Source: Linyphia triangularis (Eukaryota; Arthropoda; Arachnida; Araneae; Linyphiidae). Taken from it: a stretch of DNA of 64,000 nt. The position numbers were made by a program, and so were the translations under genes. Every line of letters begins with the position of its first letter. Within the stretch, counting starts at the first letter, position 1. This document shows positions 53,561 to 64,000 of this stretch, in pieces. The stretch is taken from the NCBI GenBank assembly GCA_963978545.1, contig OZ021725.1, positions 9,613,346-9,677,345 of the forward strand, in the 5' to 3' direction. Under the pieces are notes generated by a model, which was not told where the DNA came from, did not search any database, and saw nothing but the letters and a program-made list of their open reading frames with translations.

Positions 53561-53634
53561 ATTTCTCCTACATCGACGCATTTGGCTTCATTTTTGTAAA
53601 TGAACTTTCACCCATTATTTTCTGAAGGGGTCTT

Positions 53635-53962
53635 CGTCAGTTTTCTCATGGAACTGTATTAATTTTAACGCCTTGAGACCAATTAGGATTTTGAAATCCA
53701 CTTTTATGAAGTTCGTTCTTCAATTGTTGGAGGGCAGCACAAGTTTATTTCTTTTTGGAAGCTTGCTAGAGACAAGTATATAAGACGATGTTAGGCCAAG
53801 ATGAATGCCAAAGGATTGGAAATCGTCCATGTGTTTGCTTATAAAAGAGAAATAAGCTTGTGCTGCTATCCAACAATGGAAGAACAAATTTCATAAAAGT
53901 GGACTGCAAAGTCCCAATGAGTCACCACACGTTTCAATTACAATACCATGAGAAAACTGACG
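53635..53962. mobile_element. Near-palindromic MITE (family I), copy 2
   Basis: CGTCAGTTTTCTCATGG at 53635 is perfectly inverted at 53946-53962. Inside are TCAATTGTTGGAGGGCAGCA and its mirror TGCTGCTATCCAACAATGGA. This copy shows the full-length termini missing from the right side of copy 1. Confidence 0.85.
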
Positions 53963-53986
53963 AGACTTATACAAAATATAGTTTAA

Positions 53987-54758
53987 ACTAGGGGTGTGGA
54001 ACATAGCACAACTTTCAATTATACTGTAATACTGACTTGGATTTGTGTCATTTATCGTTTTTATATTTTCGTCATTCATTTTGCAAATTTTGCAAAAGTG
54101 ACCAGTTTGGCGATATTTTTTGCGATAATTCTTGAATAGGTCTTATAAAAAAAAAAGAAAAGAAAAAAAAAAAAGAACATTTCTGAGATATACTTTTTGA
54201 TTATTCTTATATAATCCTTTCTTATAACTGAAACAGGAGAGAGAAAAAAAAAAAAAACGATCGTTGATGAGGTATGCTCAAGGAAAGAGGACTCTGTTTT
54301 AAAGGCATTTGTTTTTCAACGTTTAGCGCCATTAAAGCATTTTTACGGGAATTTCGGAGGTGGGGATGTTTAGAACACCTTAAGAGGCATTAGCACAGCG
54401 ATTTGAACAAAATCGTTAGAGCCGTTTTTTTAGAAATTACTGAAAAACATGATTTTTTTCAATGGCAGCTACCTTATGCGCATGCACGATTTTGACAAAA
54501 ACCTTAATGGTATGTCCCTGTGCCATCGCCAACCCGCACATCGAATTTGAACGTCGTTAGGTCAATTTGTTAGGAAGTTATGCTGACCACAGACACACGC
54601 ATTTTTTCAAAATCACATTTTTTAATAAGGATGTTCAAAAACTTGAAGAAATGCAAAGAGAGAGAGAGAGAGAAAAAAAAAAAAAAAACGATTTTTTTTT
54701 TTCGACTGAGTCCTATACTTTCATTGCCCTATGTATACATATTGGTAATTGAAAGTAA
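53987..54758 (+). repeat. Repeat B, copy 4
   Basis: ACTAGGGGTGTGGAACATAG to GGTAATTGAAAGTAA, with a GA microsatellite (54656-54672) near the 3' side and two A-rich patches. It carries the usual palindromic end. Confidence 0.85.
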
Positions 54759-54911
54759 AAATAGCATATAGCTAAAAAATCACTCAGAAAGCAGCAATCA
54801 GAAAGTAATAAAAAGGTTATTTTTCTTTAGTAGCTTTTAGATAGATTGAATGTTTTCAAAAGTGGGGTGGGGGTGGACTTCAGTAGTTTTAGAAGTGAGA
54901 AGGCGCATATA

Positions 54912-55573
54912 GTCCGAGAGGCGACTGCAATTTTTGGGCCCCATCGAACATCATTCTGAATTTTTTATAGAAATTAGAGAAAAGTGAGTAGATTACGAAT
55001 CCACTGGTCTGTCGTGGCAAAAATGGCCGAGACTGATCAATAATCGACTTGGAATGAGTTGAAATAAAATCTGATTGCCAAATATGTCTTAACTTGCCAA
55101 AAATAGAATAAACTTATTCGTCTGGCAAAGCACTTCATTTTGATTTTCAATGAGAAAAAGCGCAAACGATTTCTGATCTTTGGCTCGGAAAACTTATATC
55201 TTTTAAAAGTAAGCCAAACTGGCGACATCAGTTACGTCATAAGTGACGTAATATTTTTTGCCAACTTGGCTCCCTTTTAATAGATGCAAGTAGACCGTCG
55301 CCAGATATCTGAATCGTCTGCAACCTTCTTAATTGAAAATTAAAGAGTGAGGGTTACCAAATAAAAAAAAAAATGTTTATTATTTGGCAAGTTATGGCGT
55401 ATTTGGCAATTGGATTTAGTTCAACTTAATCTAAGTCGATTTTTGACCTGTTTCGGCCATTTTTTGCCACGGCAGACCAGTGGATTCCTAATCTACTCAC
55501 TTTTCTCTAATTTCTATAACAAATTCAGAATGATGTTCGATGGGGGTCCAAAAATTGCAGTCGCCTCTCAGTC
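54912..55573 (+). mobile_element. Long-TIR MITE (family D), copy 2
   Basis: GTCCGAGAGGCGACTGCAAT at the left and its near-inverse at the right (…GCAGTCGCCTCTCAGTC), with TA at 54910-54911 and 55574-55575. The arms are about 190 bp, and the centre has TTACGTCATAAGTGACGTAA. Confidence 0.85.
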
Positions 55574-56421
55574 TAATAGGTATTTTCTTGAAAAGTAGGG
55601 GGGTACGCGTCACCCCACGTCTTCCCACACTTCTATCACTGATCACAATCCAACTTATGTATATCAATCTCATTTGGAGAGCCATCTCCTCGAATACATC
55701 TTCTAAATCCTCGCTTTTTTTTTTTTTTTTTAATTAGAATTAGTTGTTCCGCAGTGTCCCGTCGTCTCCCTCGTAATCCAAGAAGGTTTCTGTCCTTTAA
55801 GAAATATTTGCTCCGGGTATCTCCTTCCCTTAACCCATTTATATTCCCCCCCCCATCTCGCGTAACCCGACTTCTTTGTTTGCGCAGAGAGTGGGATTTC
55901 ATCTCTTCTCTTGGCAGACGAGGAAAGAGATTTGGGGAAGAAGAGTTGAACGACATTTTTAAACTCTGTATCTTTAGGAAGAGGAAATGAGATTGTAGGT
56001 TGTTTTAAAGTTTCGAACGTGCGTAAGATTAGTTGCGTAGCAGAAGTTGAAACATTTTATGAAATAGTGATCTTTTATCGGCTGTACTTACTCAAACTTA
56101 AGTTATTGTGTAATTTGGTATTTGAGTTTTATACCGACGACCATTGGCGAACTTTTTGTTGATTGCAAAATATTCACCAATTGTTGAATTTCAATAGTTG
56201 CCAACAATGTTTTCAAATGTGAATGAGCTATTAATTGAAAATAAAAAATTGTTGCTCATGGATGACACATCATCAACTGTTGTTCTATAAATTGCACTTT
56301 GTGTGTTTTGAGAGACAGATATACTTGTATTATGAAAATCTCCTTTTCAAACAGTATTGTTGAAAATGTATTAAAAACTTTTTTAAATTTAAATAATATG
56401 TAATAGCACAGTCGACTAATT
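55574..56421. other. Spacer with small open frames, no gene assigned
   Basis: 55740-55990 has an open frame of 78 codons, rich in R and F, with no recognised motif. T18 lies at 55716. The remainder is AT-rich. Confidence 0.35.
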
Positions 56422-56432
56422 CAATAGTTCAC

Positions 56433-56623
56433 ACCCGACCAAACGGTATAGTGGTTAGCGTGCTAGCTTCTATACCGGGAGGTTGCGGGTTCGAGTTCCG
56501 TGTTAGGCATGAGTATTTGTAAATGTATGTTGGTTTGTCAAATGCCGAATGTTTCGGAGCATTATAGCCCTCGTGTTGCTGACGGCGCCAGATAATCTGA
56601 AACCAACCTTCCAACCAACCAAC
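56433..56623 (+). mobile_element. Arg-like tRNA SINE
   Basis: CCGACCAAACGGTATAGTGG head, GGTTCGAGTTCC B box, TCTGAAACCAACCTTCCAACC tail. CAATAGTTCAC at 56422-56432 and 56624-56634 is a perfect 11-bp target duplication. Confidence 0.92.
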
Positions 56624-56634
56624 CAATAGTTCAC

Positions 56635-57007
56635 GTAATTGACCTATAGCAAAAAGTTCGCCAACAGTCGACAGGGTAATAGGTACCAATCAAAGCTATG
56701 CAAAAATGCATGTGACCTTACAGCCCTTTTGGGTGGATTAACCACCATGACAAAGTACTCAATAAATGGGGAAAAAAATGATTTCGTCGTTTAAGTAACA
56801 GAAAAGAAATGGAACAATTGGCGAAGTTTTTGTTACGACAAAAAGGTCGACGTGATAATACGTAAGTACCTATAATTTTTAGTTTTGAAATAATGTAGTT
56901 TTGAAATAATGTAGTTTTTTGAAAGTAGAAAACCATAGACAGTTTAATGACAAAAGTTTTTTTTTTAAATGAAATTAGGATACTAGATGCTCTAAAATCT
57001 TTCGATA
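56635..57007. other. AT-rich spacer
   Basis: It contains AAGGTCGACGTGATAATACG + TAAGTACC at 56846-56873, also present in similar form at 34557-34583 (AAGGTCGACGGAATAATACG + TAAGTACC). Nothing else was recognised. Confidence 0.4.
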
Positions 57008-57015
57008 TGGTATAA

Positions 57016-57434
57016 CAGGGTGGTCACAAAAGTCCCAGGAAAAAAATTTCCCTAATGATTCCCCGAAGGTTTCTAAAAAATTCCCTGATTTTACGGCAGA
57101 CTTTTTCAAATTTCCCCAACTTTTCCAGATGCTTAGACACCCTGATCAAATAGAACATGTATGCTAAAGGGATAATATGCCAATTTTTTAAAAATAGTTT
57201 TGGCGGTAATGAAAAGTTTAAATTATTCCGTAACATTACACTTCTAACGATTACCACCCCAATTTTCCGAGAAAATGTCGCCAAATTATGGATGAACAGG
57301 GAAACGTGTCATCAGAACGAAGAAAATTTCCCAGATTTTCGCGAAATTTTAAAAGACACCCTGGCCATTTCCCTGATTTTTCCAGAATCAGAAAGCTCCC
57401 TTACATTCCTCGGATTTCCAAGTTCTGTGACCGC
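57016..57434. mobile_element. hAT-like MITE complex (family L)
   Basis: CAGGGTGGTCACAAAAGTCC at 57016 is mirrored at 57420-57434 (…AGTTCTGTGACCGCT). GACACCCTG also occurs inverted at 57136-57144, so the first 129 bp can form a smaller element alone. The flanking 8-mers TGGTATAA and ATGTATAA match at 6 of 8. The interior is built of TTCCCTGATTTT and TTTCCC words. Open frames on both strands are not genes. Confidence 0.6.
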
Positions 57435-57750
57435 TATGTATAAGATGCCCATAAAAAGAGGCTGTAACTACTGTATTCTTGATTACAACGAGCGTATAGA
57501 GGAATATATCAATAAAATAATGGGCTAATATGTGTAAAATAGCTTTTATGAATTGGGGTACCATCTGAATAAAATGGCAATTTAAAGAGTGCTAGTATTA
57601 TTCCCTATACTCAATATGTTACAGCCTTCTAGCCCAATGGATTTAGAAACTACTTTCTATAAAACCTTGAAATTTGTCGAGTAGGTACGAAAAGGGTCAC
57701 TTAATAAAATGACAAAATTAAACACTCGAAAATAGAGTATACTTATGTAA
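57435..57750. other. AT-rich spacer
   Basis: No feature was recognised. Confidence 0.5.
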
Positions 57751-57752
57751 TA

Positions 57753-58416
57753 GTCCGAGAGGCGACAGCAATTTTTGGATCCCATCGAACATCATTCTGA
57801 ATTTTTTAAAGAAATTGAAGAAAAGTGAGTAGATTAGGAATCCACTGGTCTGACGTGGCAAAAATGGCCGAAACTGATCAATAATCGACTTGGAATGAGT
57901 TGAACTAAAATCCGATTGCCGAATATGTCATAACTTGCCAAAAAGAGAACACACTTTTTTGTCTTGCAACCCACTGCATTTTAATTTTCAAAGGGAAAAA
58001 GCGCAAACGATTTCTAATCTCTGGCTCGGAAAACTTTTATCTTTTAAAAGTAAGCCAAATTGGCGACATCAGTTACGTCATCAGTGACGTAATGTTTATT
58101 GCCAATTTGGCTCATTTGTGAAAGATGCAAGTAAGCCATAGCCACACATCCGAATCGTCTACAGCCTTCTTAATTGAAAATTAAAGAGTGAGGGTTACCA
58201 AAAAAAAAAAAAAAAAAAGCTCATTATTTGGCATGTTATGGCGTATTTGGCAATCGGATTTTAGTTCAACTCATTCCAAGTCGATTTTTGAACAGTTTCG
58301 GCCATCTTTGCCACTGCAGACCAGTGGATTCGTAATCTACTCACTTTTCTCCAATTTCTATAAAAAATTCAGAATGATGTTCGATGAGGTCCAAAAACTG
58401 CAGTCGCCTCTCAGTC
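57753..58416 (+). mobile_element. Long-TIR MITE (family D), copy 3
   Basis: GTCCGAGAGGCGACAGCAAT…CAGTCGCCTCTCAGTC, with TA on both sides (57751-57752 and 58417-58418). The centre has TTACGTCATCAGTGACGTAA. It is close to copies 1 and 2 throughout. Confidence 0.88.
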
Positions 58417-58418
58417 TA

Positions 58419-59841
58419 TAATAGATAGACATTAAATGAAAACAATTTATGTCATTTCATGAAGTGATCTTTTTTTTATCTACTCACCAAATGCCAAGGT
58501 TTTGTACTAAGTAGTTTCTAAATGCGCTGGACTAGAAGACTGTAACATAGCGAATCCTCTTAAACTAAAACTTTTTTAACTAAAATTAAAAACAATGGTT
58601 CTTTACTCTGACAGGAACCAAAAAGAATTTTGTTTTAGGTTAACAGCATATATTTGAAATTGAGAAATTTAATTAAAATAAACGTTTATTTTTTTTAAAC
58701 TCCAAAATATTTTTGAATTTGATACCTTTTAAAATGATATTATGCTCTTTGTTATACTCGAAATACTTATTCTATTACCTTGATTTTTGTTAAGAGATGT
58801 AGTGTTAAAAAATCACTACCTCCCTCAAATTTTAAATTCGATTTATAAGGAACTAGTTTTTTTTTCGGTGTTAACTTCTTTTCGAAGTTTAAGTTTAAAT
58901 AAACCAATTAAAGTTTATAATATAGTTTAAAATATATAATGCTGGACAGGGAACATACCAGGAAAAAGAATCTTTGGAATAATTTGCTTTTAACCTTATT
59001 TTGAATCTTGATATTTTTATAAAATGTATACATTTTAAAATAATTTTCACACAAGTTACAATAGAAATAAATCTTATTAAGTTATATTTACTTCTAATAT
59101 GTTTCCTGTAGCATATCATTATTCATCATTAGAAATTAAAATTACAATTCTAAATAAATTACAAACTGAGTTATGACTAGAGCCATTAGATCCTAATTAG
59201 GTAAATAACTTTTAATTAAATTTCATCAAATGAAGAATTTTTCTGATGACATATAAGTTTTTTTTAACACTTATTAAGTCTGTAAAAATTCAGGATCTAG
59301 TTTAAACTTTGAAGAAAAAAAAATATTCCAATGTATATTGGTACCCTAATTAAAATGAGGTTTTCTTACAATAAAAGTCCCGGATGTATTTTGGAAAAGA
59401 AATGAATGAGTTTTAAGTTCTCGCCTTAGGCTGATTTTGCCTTTTGAAAACCTCGCCTTAAAACGGAAATATAGATATAGATTTTAGAAATGTTTATAAA
59501 AACTTAAAGTTAAAAACTTTTGAGATTGAAGATCAATAATTGGTCTAAGAGTAAAATAAACCCCTTTTGGATTATTTGCACTAAAAACAATGTTTTGGGC
59601 TATTAAAAGGCGGGAGTATGTTCTTTGTATGTGAAGTGAGAAATTGTGTTTTACCAGGGTCTTAAGTTTTAATTAACTAGGTACATGTTTGAAGCTTTTT
59701 ACTTTCAATTAGCCTATATGAAGTATTGCAATTGATCAAAAAGAGCAAGTTATTATTTTTTTTTTTTTCGTTTTTCCGCGTTTTAGTACGTACTTAGTTT
59801 TAAAAAAAAAAAAGTAATCTATAAATGAACGAAAGTAATTG
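58419..59841. other. AT-rich spacer, no gene seen
   Basis: It is strongly AT-rich with dense stops; TACTTTCAATTAGCCTATAT near 59699 may be a decayed half of the family-B end. No other element was recognised. Confidence 0.5.
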
Positions 59842-59843
59842 TA

Positions 59844-60501
59844 GACTGAGAGGCGACTGCAATTTTTGGACCCATCGAACATCATTCTGAATTTTTTACA
59901 GGAATTGGAGAAAAGTGAGTAGATTACGAATCCACTGGTCTGCTGTGGCAAAAATGGCCGAAACTGGTCAAAAATCGCCTTTTAATAAGTTGAACTAAAT
60001 CCCATCGCCAAATGCGCCATAACTTGCCAAATAATGAGCATTTTTTTTTATTTGGTAACCCTCACTCTTTAATTTTCAATTAAGAGTGACGATTCGGATG
60101 TGTGGCTATGGCTTACTTGCATCTATCTTTCACAAATGAGCCAAAATGGCAATAAACATTACGTCACTGATGATTTAACTGATGTCGCCGATTTGGCTTA
60201 CTTTAAAAAAAAAAACAAGTTTTCCGAGCCAGAGATCAGAAATCGTCTGCCCTTTTTTCTCATTGAAAATCAAAATGCAGTGGGTTGCCAGACAAAAGAG
60301 TTTGCTCTCTTTTTGGCAAGTTATGACATATTTGGCAATCGGATATTAGTTCAACTCATTCCAAGTCAATTTTTGATCAGTTTCGGCCATTTTTGCCACG
60401 GCAGACCAATGGATTCGTAATCTACTCACTTTTCTCCAATTTCTGTAAAAAATTCAGAATGATGTTCGATGGGGTGCAAAAATTGCTGTCGCCTCTCGGA
60501 C
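59844..60501 (-). mobile_element. Long-TIR MITE (family D), copy 4
   Basis: It is inverted relative to the other copies: GACTGAGAGGCGACTGCAAT at the left and …GTCGCCTCTCGGAC at the right. The left TA is present; the right flank is TT. The centre reads TTACGTCACTGATGATTTAA, one arm of the CRE-like palindrome being mutated. Confidence 0.85.
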
Positions 60502-60809
60502 TTTTGTAATCACAATAAATACAGCGCTTCTTGGTGTCAGTGAAGTTTTTATTTATTGTACAGCACATCACACTTGGATGGCAGATTTGTAAATAAAACT
60601 AATTTTTAGATTTATATAAATATTCAGTTAAGAATTTACACTGTTCTTAATATATTCTACTGAAAGTTAAAACATCTCCAACACAGATCTTTTTGTTCAC
60701 TCTAAGATAGGATAGGACGGAATGAGTGTACAGATGGGTTCGAGCATTATCTTAGTGAAACACTCGAAGTGTTGCCATTCTCCAACAAGAAAAATTTTCT
60801 GTTCGTCTT
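60502..60809. other. Spacer
   Basis: Nothing was recognised. Confidence 0.45.
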
Positions 60810-61316
60810 TTTGTCTGTAGTTAACATAAATCAAGAATGAATTGACCTACGATGCTCAACTTTTGTGTAATGATTAGTGTACTCATGGTTCTTGCCATAA
60901 AGGTTTTCGTCAAAATTGGGCATGATAGCTACAGATAGCATAAGATAGCTACTTTTGAAGAATTTGTTTTTCACCAATTGCCAAAAATTGGCTTTAACAA
61001 TTTTGATTAAAATCGGTGCTGTAATGACTTTTAAAGTGCCTCCGAAATTCCTGCAAAAATCCGACAAAAGGTTAAAAATTAAAAAAATGAATATCTTTAA
61101 CACAAAGTTTTTTTCCTCTTGAGCATTGCTCATCCACGACTGTCTATCCTCTGTTTCACTTAAAGTATGATCTAATAATTATCGAAAAACATTTCGATTC
61201 AATGTTTTTTGAAATTAATGAAAATATGAAAACAAAAACGGTAAGTTACGAATGAAATGCAGTGACCAGTATTAAAGTAAAATAGAAATTTGCGTGGTGT
61301 TCCCCACCCCTAGTCT
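60810..61316 (-). repeat. Repeat B, reversed 3'-truncated copy
   Basis: AATTGACCTACGATGCTCAA, AAAGGTTTTCGTCAAAATTG and the right edge GTGTTCCCCACCCCTAGT are inverses of B blocks. It is more diverged than the forward copies and lacks the terminal palindrome. Confidence 0.7.
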
Positions 61317-61671
61317 AAGTAACTTTACCTAGGTTTTTTTTTTCTTTTTCTAATTACTTTTTACTATTTTTGTTAAAAGGGCTAAAATATAAACAGTTGA
61401 ACTAACTTGGAATGTACTAATTGCTAGCAATTAAATCCTCTGACAAGTTCATAAATTGCCAGGGAAATGCCAATTAATTTTCACCCACGCATTTATGAAT
61501 TGCTCGGTAGGAGAAACAAAATTCCCCGTTTTGATTATTTCCTCATATTTCCTGTGAAATGAGAGGTACCATAATAGGATTCGGAAGACGGAGTTTCCAT
61601 TTTGCAATAAAACTGGAAGTACATTTTTTCCTCCTTTAACTTTTCAAGAAAATATATGTATTGTAGAAAAA
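61317..61671. other. AT-rich spacer
   Basis: Nothing was recognised. Confidence 0.5.
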
Positions 61672-62388
61672 ACTAGGGGTGTGGAACATCGCACAGCTTT
61701 CAATTACACTATATTACTGATGTGGGTTTGTGTCCAGTTTGGCGATATTTTTTGCGATAATTGTAACATACGACTTAAAAAAAAAAAAAAAAAAAAAAAA
61801 AACACACACACTTCGACAAAATTTCTAGTTTGGCGATATACTTTTCGATAATTTTCATACTATTCTTTCTTATAAATGAAACTAAAAAGAGGAGAAAAAA
61901 CGTTCGTTCATAAGGTATGTTCAAGGGAAGAGAACTCTTTGTTAAAGGCATTCGTTTTTCAACTTTTTACGCCATTAAAGCAGTTTTACTGGAATTTTGG
62001 AGGTGGGGATGTTTAGAACACCTTAAGAGGCATTACCACAGCGATTTTTATCAAAATCGTTGGAGCCGTTGTTTAGCAATCATTGAAAAACGTTATTTTT
62101 TCAATTGCAGCTACCTTCTGCGCAAGCGCGATTTTGACAAAAACCATAATGGTAGGTCTCGTGGTCACCAATAACTCGCACATCAAATTTGAACGTCCTA
62201 GGTCAATTTGTTCGGGAGTTATGCTGACCACGTACACACAGACATATATTTTTTCTAGATCACTTTTTTGAGATCAAGATGTTCCAAAACGTGGAGAAAT
62301 GCAAAAAAAAAAAAAAGATCGAAATTGTTTTTTGACCGAATACTAAACTTTCACTACCCTGTGTATACATATGGGTAATTGAAAGTAA
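61672..62388 (+). repeat. Repeat B, copy 5
   Basis: ACTAGGGGTGTGGAACATCG to GGGTAATTGAAAGTAA. It lacks about 40 bp near the start present in other copies (GTGTCCAGTTTGG junction) and has an A27 plus CACACA patch at 61776-61810. It is non-coding; the two overlapping frames of 62-85 codons are not conserved in other copies. Confidence 0.85.
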
Positions 62389-62591
62389 TACGAATAAAAG
62401 AATAATTATTATTTCACTGAACGTTGAAAGCTTTTTGTTGGAATAGAACTTTGTAGTGTTGACAATTGTGTAGAGGATTAATCGCAGTGTTGTGTTTCAA
62501 TTATGAAGTAGAAGACCAATATGTTCAAACAATCTTTATTCGATGCAGCTCAGTCTGATTAGGCATTTCTTAAACTAAAAAACCAATATAA

Positions 62592-63334
62592 CTTAAGGTA
62601 TACATATACGTTGGACAATTTTTTTTTTAGTTCTTATGCCAGCGTGTCAAATTTTTGTGAGAATTGCAATAGCAAAAAATGTAATGTATTTGCAGTAACA
62701 AAAAGTTAAAAAATTAAATATTTATTTAATTAATTGAATTTTAATTCACTAATTAAGGTCTAATTGCAACGATGATAAAATAATACCTAATTAATTTTGA
62801 AACAAATTTCTTACTGGAAATTAAAGACAAGGTATTGATACATGGGCCCAAGCAAAATATAATGAATTACTTAAATATTTTTTAAATTTTAACTTTTAAC
62901 ATGAAAAGTACTAGAAAAAATAAAAAATTTCCAAAAATAAAAATATTCAAAAATACATAAATAAATCTATTTTTTACCAAAATTTTTGTTAACCGCTAGG
63001 GCCCGTGCTCTAAAATGTTATCAAAATTACACAGTTTAAATTTTAAAAATCAGTTAAATAACTCTTAAGATATCACCGTTGGAGTACGTTCACTCAACAA
63101 TGAAAAGTAGTTCTCCAGAAATTGAGTTCAAAGTTTTCGACATTTTCTTTTTTCCAATATGTTTTAAACGTCGACCTTTACGAAATTGCATGTGATTAAA
63201 AAAGTATTTTAACTATAAGATAGTTATTGGTATCATTTTAAAGATAATGAATTGGAAAACATTTTAGAATGAAAAAACAAAAATGTCTGTTTGGGTCAAT
63301 TTTTGCGATTCTCAACGTATATGTATACCTTAAA
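62592..63334. mobile_element. Candidate TIR element of about 740 bp
   Basis: CTTAAGGTATACATATACGT + TG at 62592-62613 is inverted at 63313-63334, with one end mismatch. No target duplication is obvious, and the interior is AT-rich with no ORF. Confidence 0.45.
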
Positions 63335-63454
63335 CATACCAAACTGGCATAATCATACTTTAGAAACATATTTCAATCCACCGGGTAGCATAGCGTGGTT
63401 CAGCGATTGATCGATCCTCTGCACCGACTTCATTAGTATCCGTTTATATATATA

Positions 63455-64000
63455 CTAGCTGAATACCCGTGCTGCGCTACGAAATCTTACCATTAGCATT
63501 TTAGCGATCAAAAGACATTCATGTATTCTACACTTCAGACGTTTGCTCCCATTTCGATCCCGACAAATTGATTTATCAGAATAGGAACTTTCCTTTGTTG
63601 ACATTTTAAACGAAATTTATAATTGTGAATAGTAAACTGGAATAGTTTATTGTGTTTATGTTTGCTCTTAGTTCTAAATTTCAAAGTAGTAGCTGTATTG
63701 GAATTAAGTTAATTAGACATTAAGTTAATCCTCGTATAGTTTCAATGTTGCGTCGTCTTTTCATCCCTTAAAAATTCGTTAATCGATATTGGAATGACTT
63801 ATTTTTTTAACATTTGCAAAAAAATATCAGAAAAATGACTACATTGGAAGAGGAACATTCGGATATCCCTCGTTTGGAACAATTAACCCCTTTTCGACCC
63901 CTTAAAGTGGGTCAATCGAGATCGGAATAGTTTACTTTTTCTATTTTTACCATTGTTGATATTTGTGCCGATTTTCAGAGTTGTGACTATGTGGGAAGTA
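63455..64000 (-). mobile_element. Helitron-like element, 3' part, runs off the window
   Basis: The minus-strand end …GGGTATTCAG-CTAG at 63455, after A, equals the end at 50984. The matching continues through CGTAGCGCAGCACGGGTATT, GATCGAAATGGGAGCAAACG, TTGGAATGACTTA (inverse) and into the first 148-bp-type unit (CCCACATAG inverse at the window edge). Confidence 0.85.

Overview
The window looks like intergenic, transposon-dense DNA from an invertebrate animal, most likely an arthropod and possibly a spider or other arachnid. Three things suggest this: an intact BEL/Pao LTR retrotransposon, tRNA-headed SINEs, and AT-rich spacer DNA with long A/T homopolymers. There are no bacterial-style operons. 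The arthropod guess is an inference from repeat types and was not checked by any search. I recognise no host protein-coding gene and no stand-alone RNA gene in the 64 kb.

The only convincing coding region is the 1706-residue Gag-Pol polyprotein (5001-10121) of a BEL/Pao element (4230-10638). The element is complete. It has two LTRs of 296 bp that read as identical, a TG...CA structure, a 5-bp target duplication (ACTAT), a primer-binding-like site, an unusual leader with repeated hairpins and upstream ORFs, and a polypurine tract. It sits inside an older hAT-like MITE (4189-11121), which has its own 8-bp target duplication.

The rest is layered repeats. 1-4188: short tandem repeat, gypsy-like LTR remnant, SINE-in-SINE nest, several MITEs. 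11.1-16.2 kb: long-inverted-repeat MITEs (family D), an unclassified 720-bp family (B), SINEs, and another hAT-like MITE (A) at the edge of a mariner-like MITE (J). 17.9-23.1 kb: a satellite-like array of about 24 units of roughly 194 bp, interrupted by a SINE. 23.7-30.4 kb: 54-bp and 37-bp tandem arrays, a solo LTR, a palindromic MITE and a small Helitron. 30.4-49.2 kb: AT-rich spacer with copies of A, B, C, E, F and G, a foldback element with 310-bp arms, and a second solo LTR. 49.2-53.6 kb: a Helitron carrying a 148-bp tandem array, a large palindrome, and a 610-bp tetranucleotide array grown inside repeat E. 53.6-64.0 kb: more copies of I, B, D and SINE, then a Helitron running off the window end.

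The only gene products that would work together are the domains of the retrotransposon polyprotein (capsid-like, nucleocapsid zinc knuckles, protease, reverse transcriptase/RNase H, integrase). The other elements are non-autonomous and would need enzymes encoded elsewhere. Target duplications and insertion order make the relative timing unusually readable: MITEs and repeats came first, SINE and Helitron insertions followed, and the BEL element is among the youngest. Family letters (A, B, C...) are names used only in this annotation.
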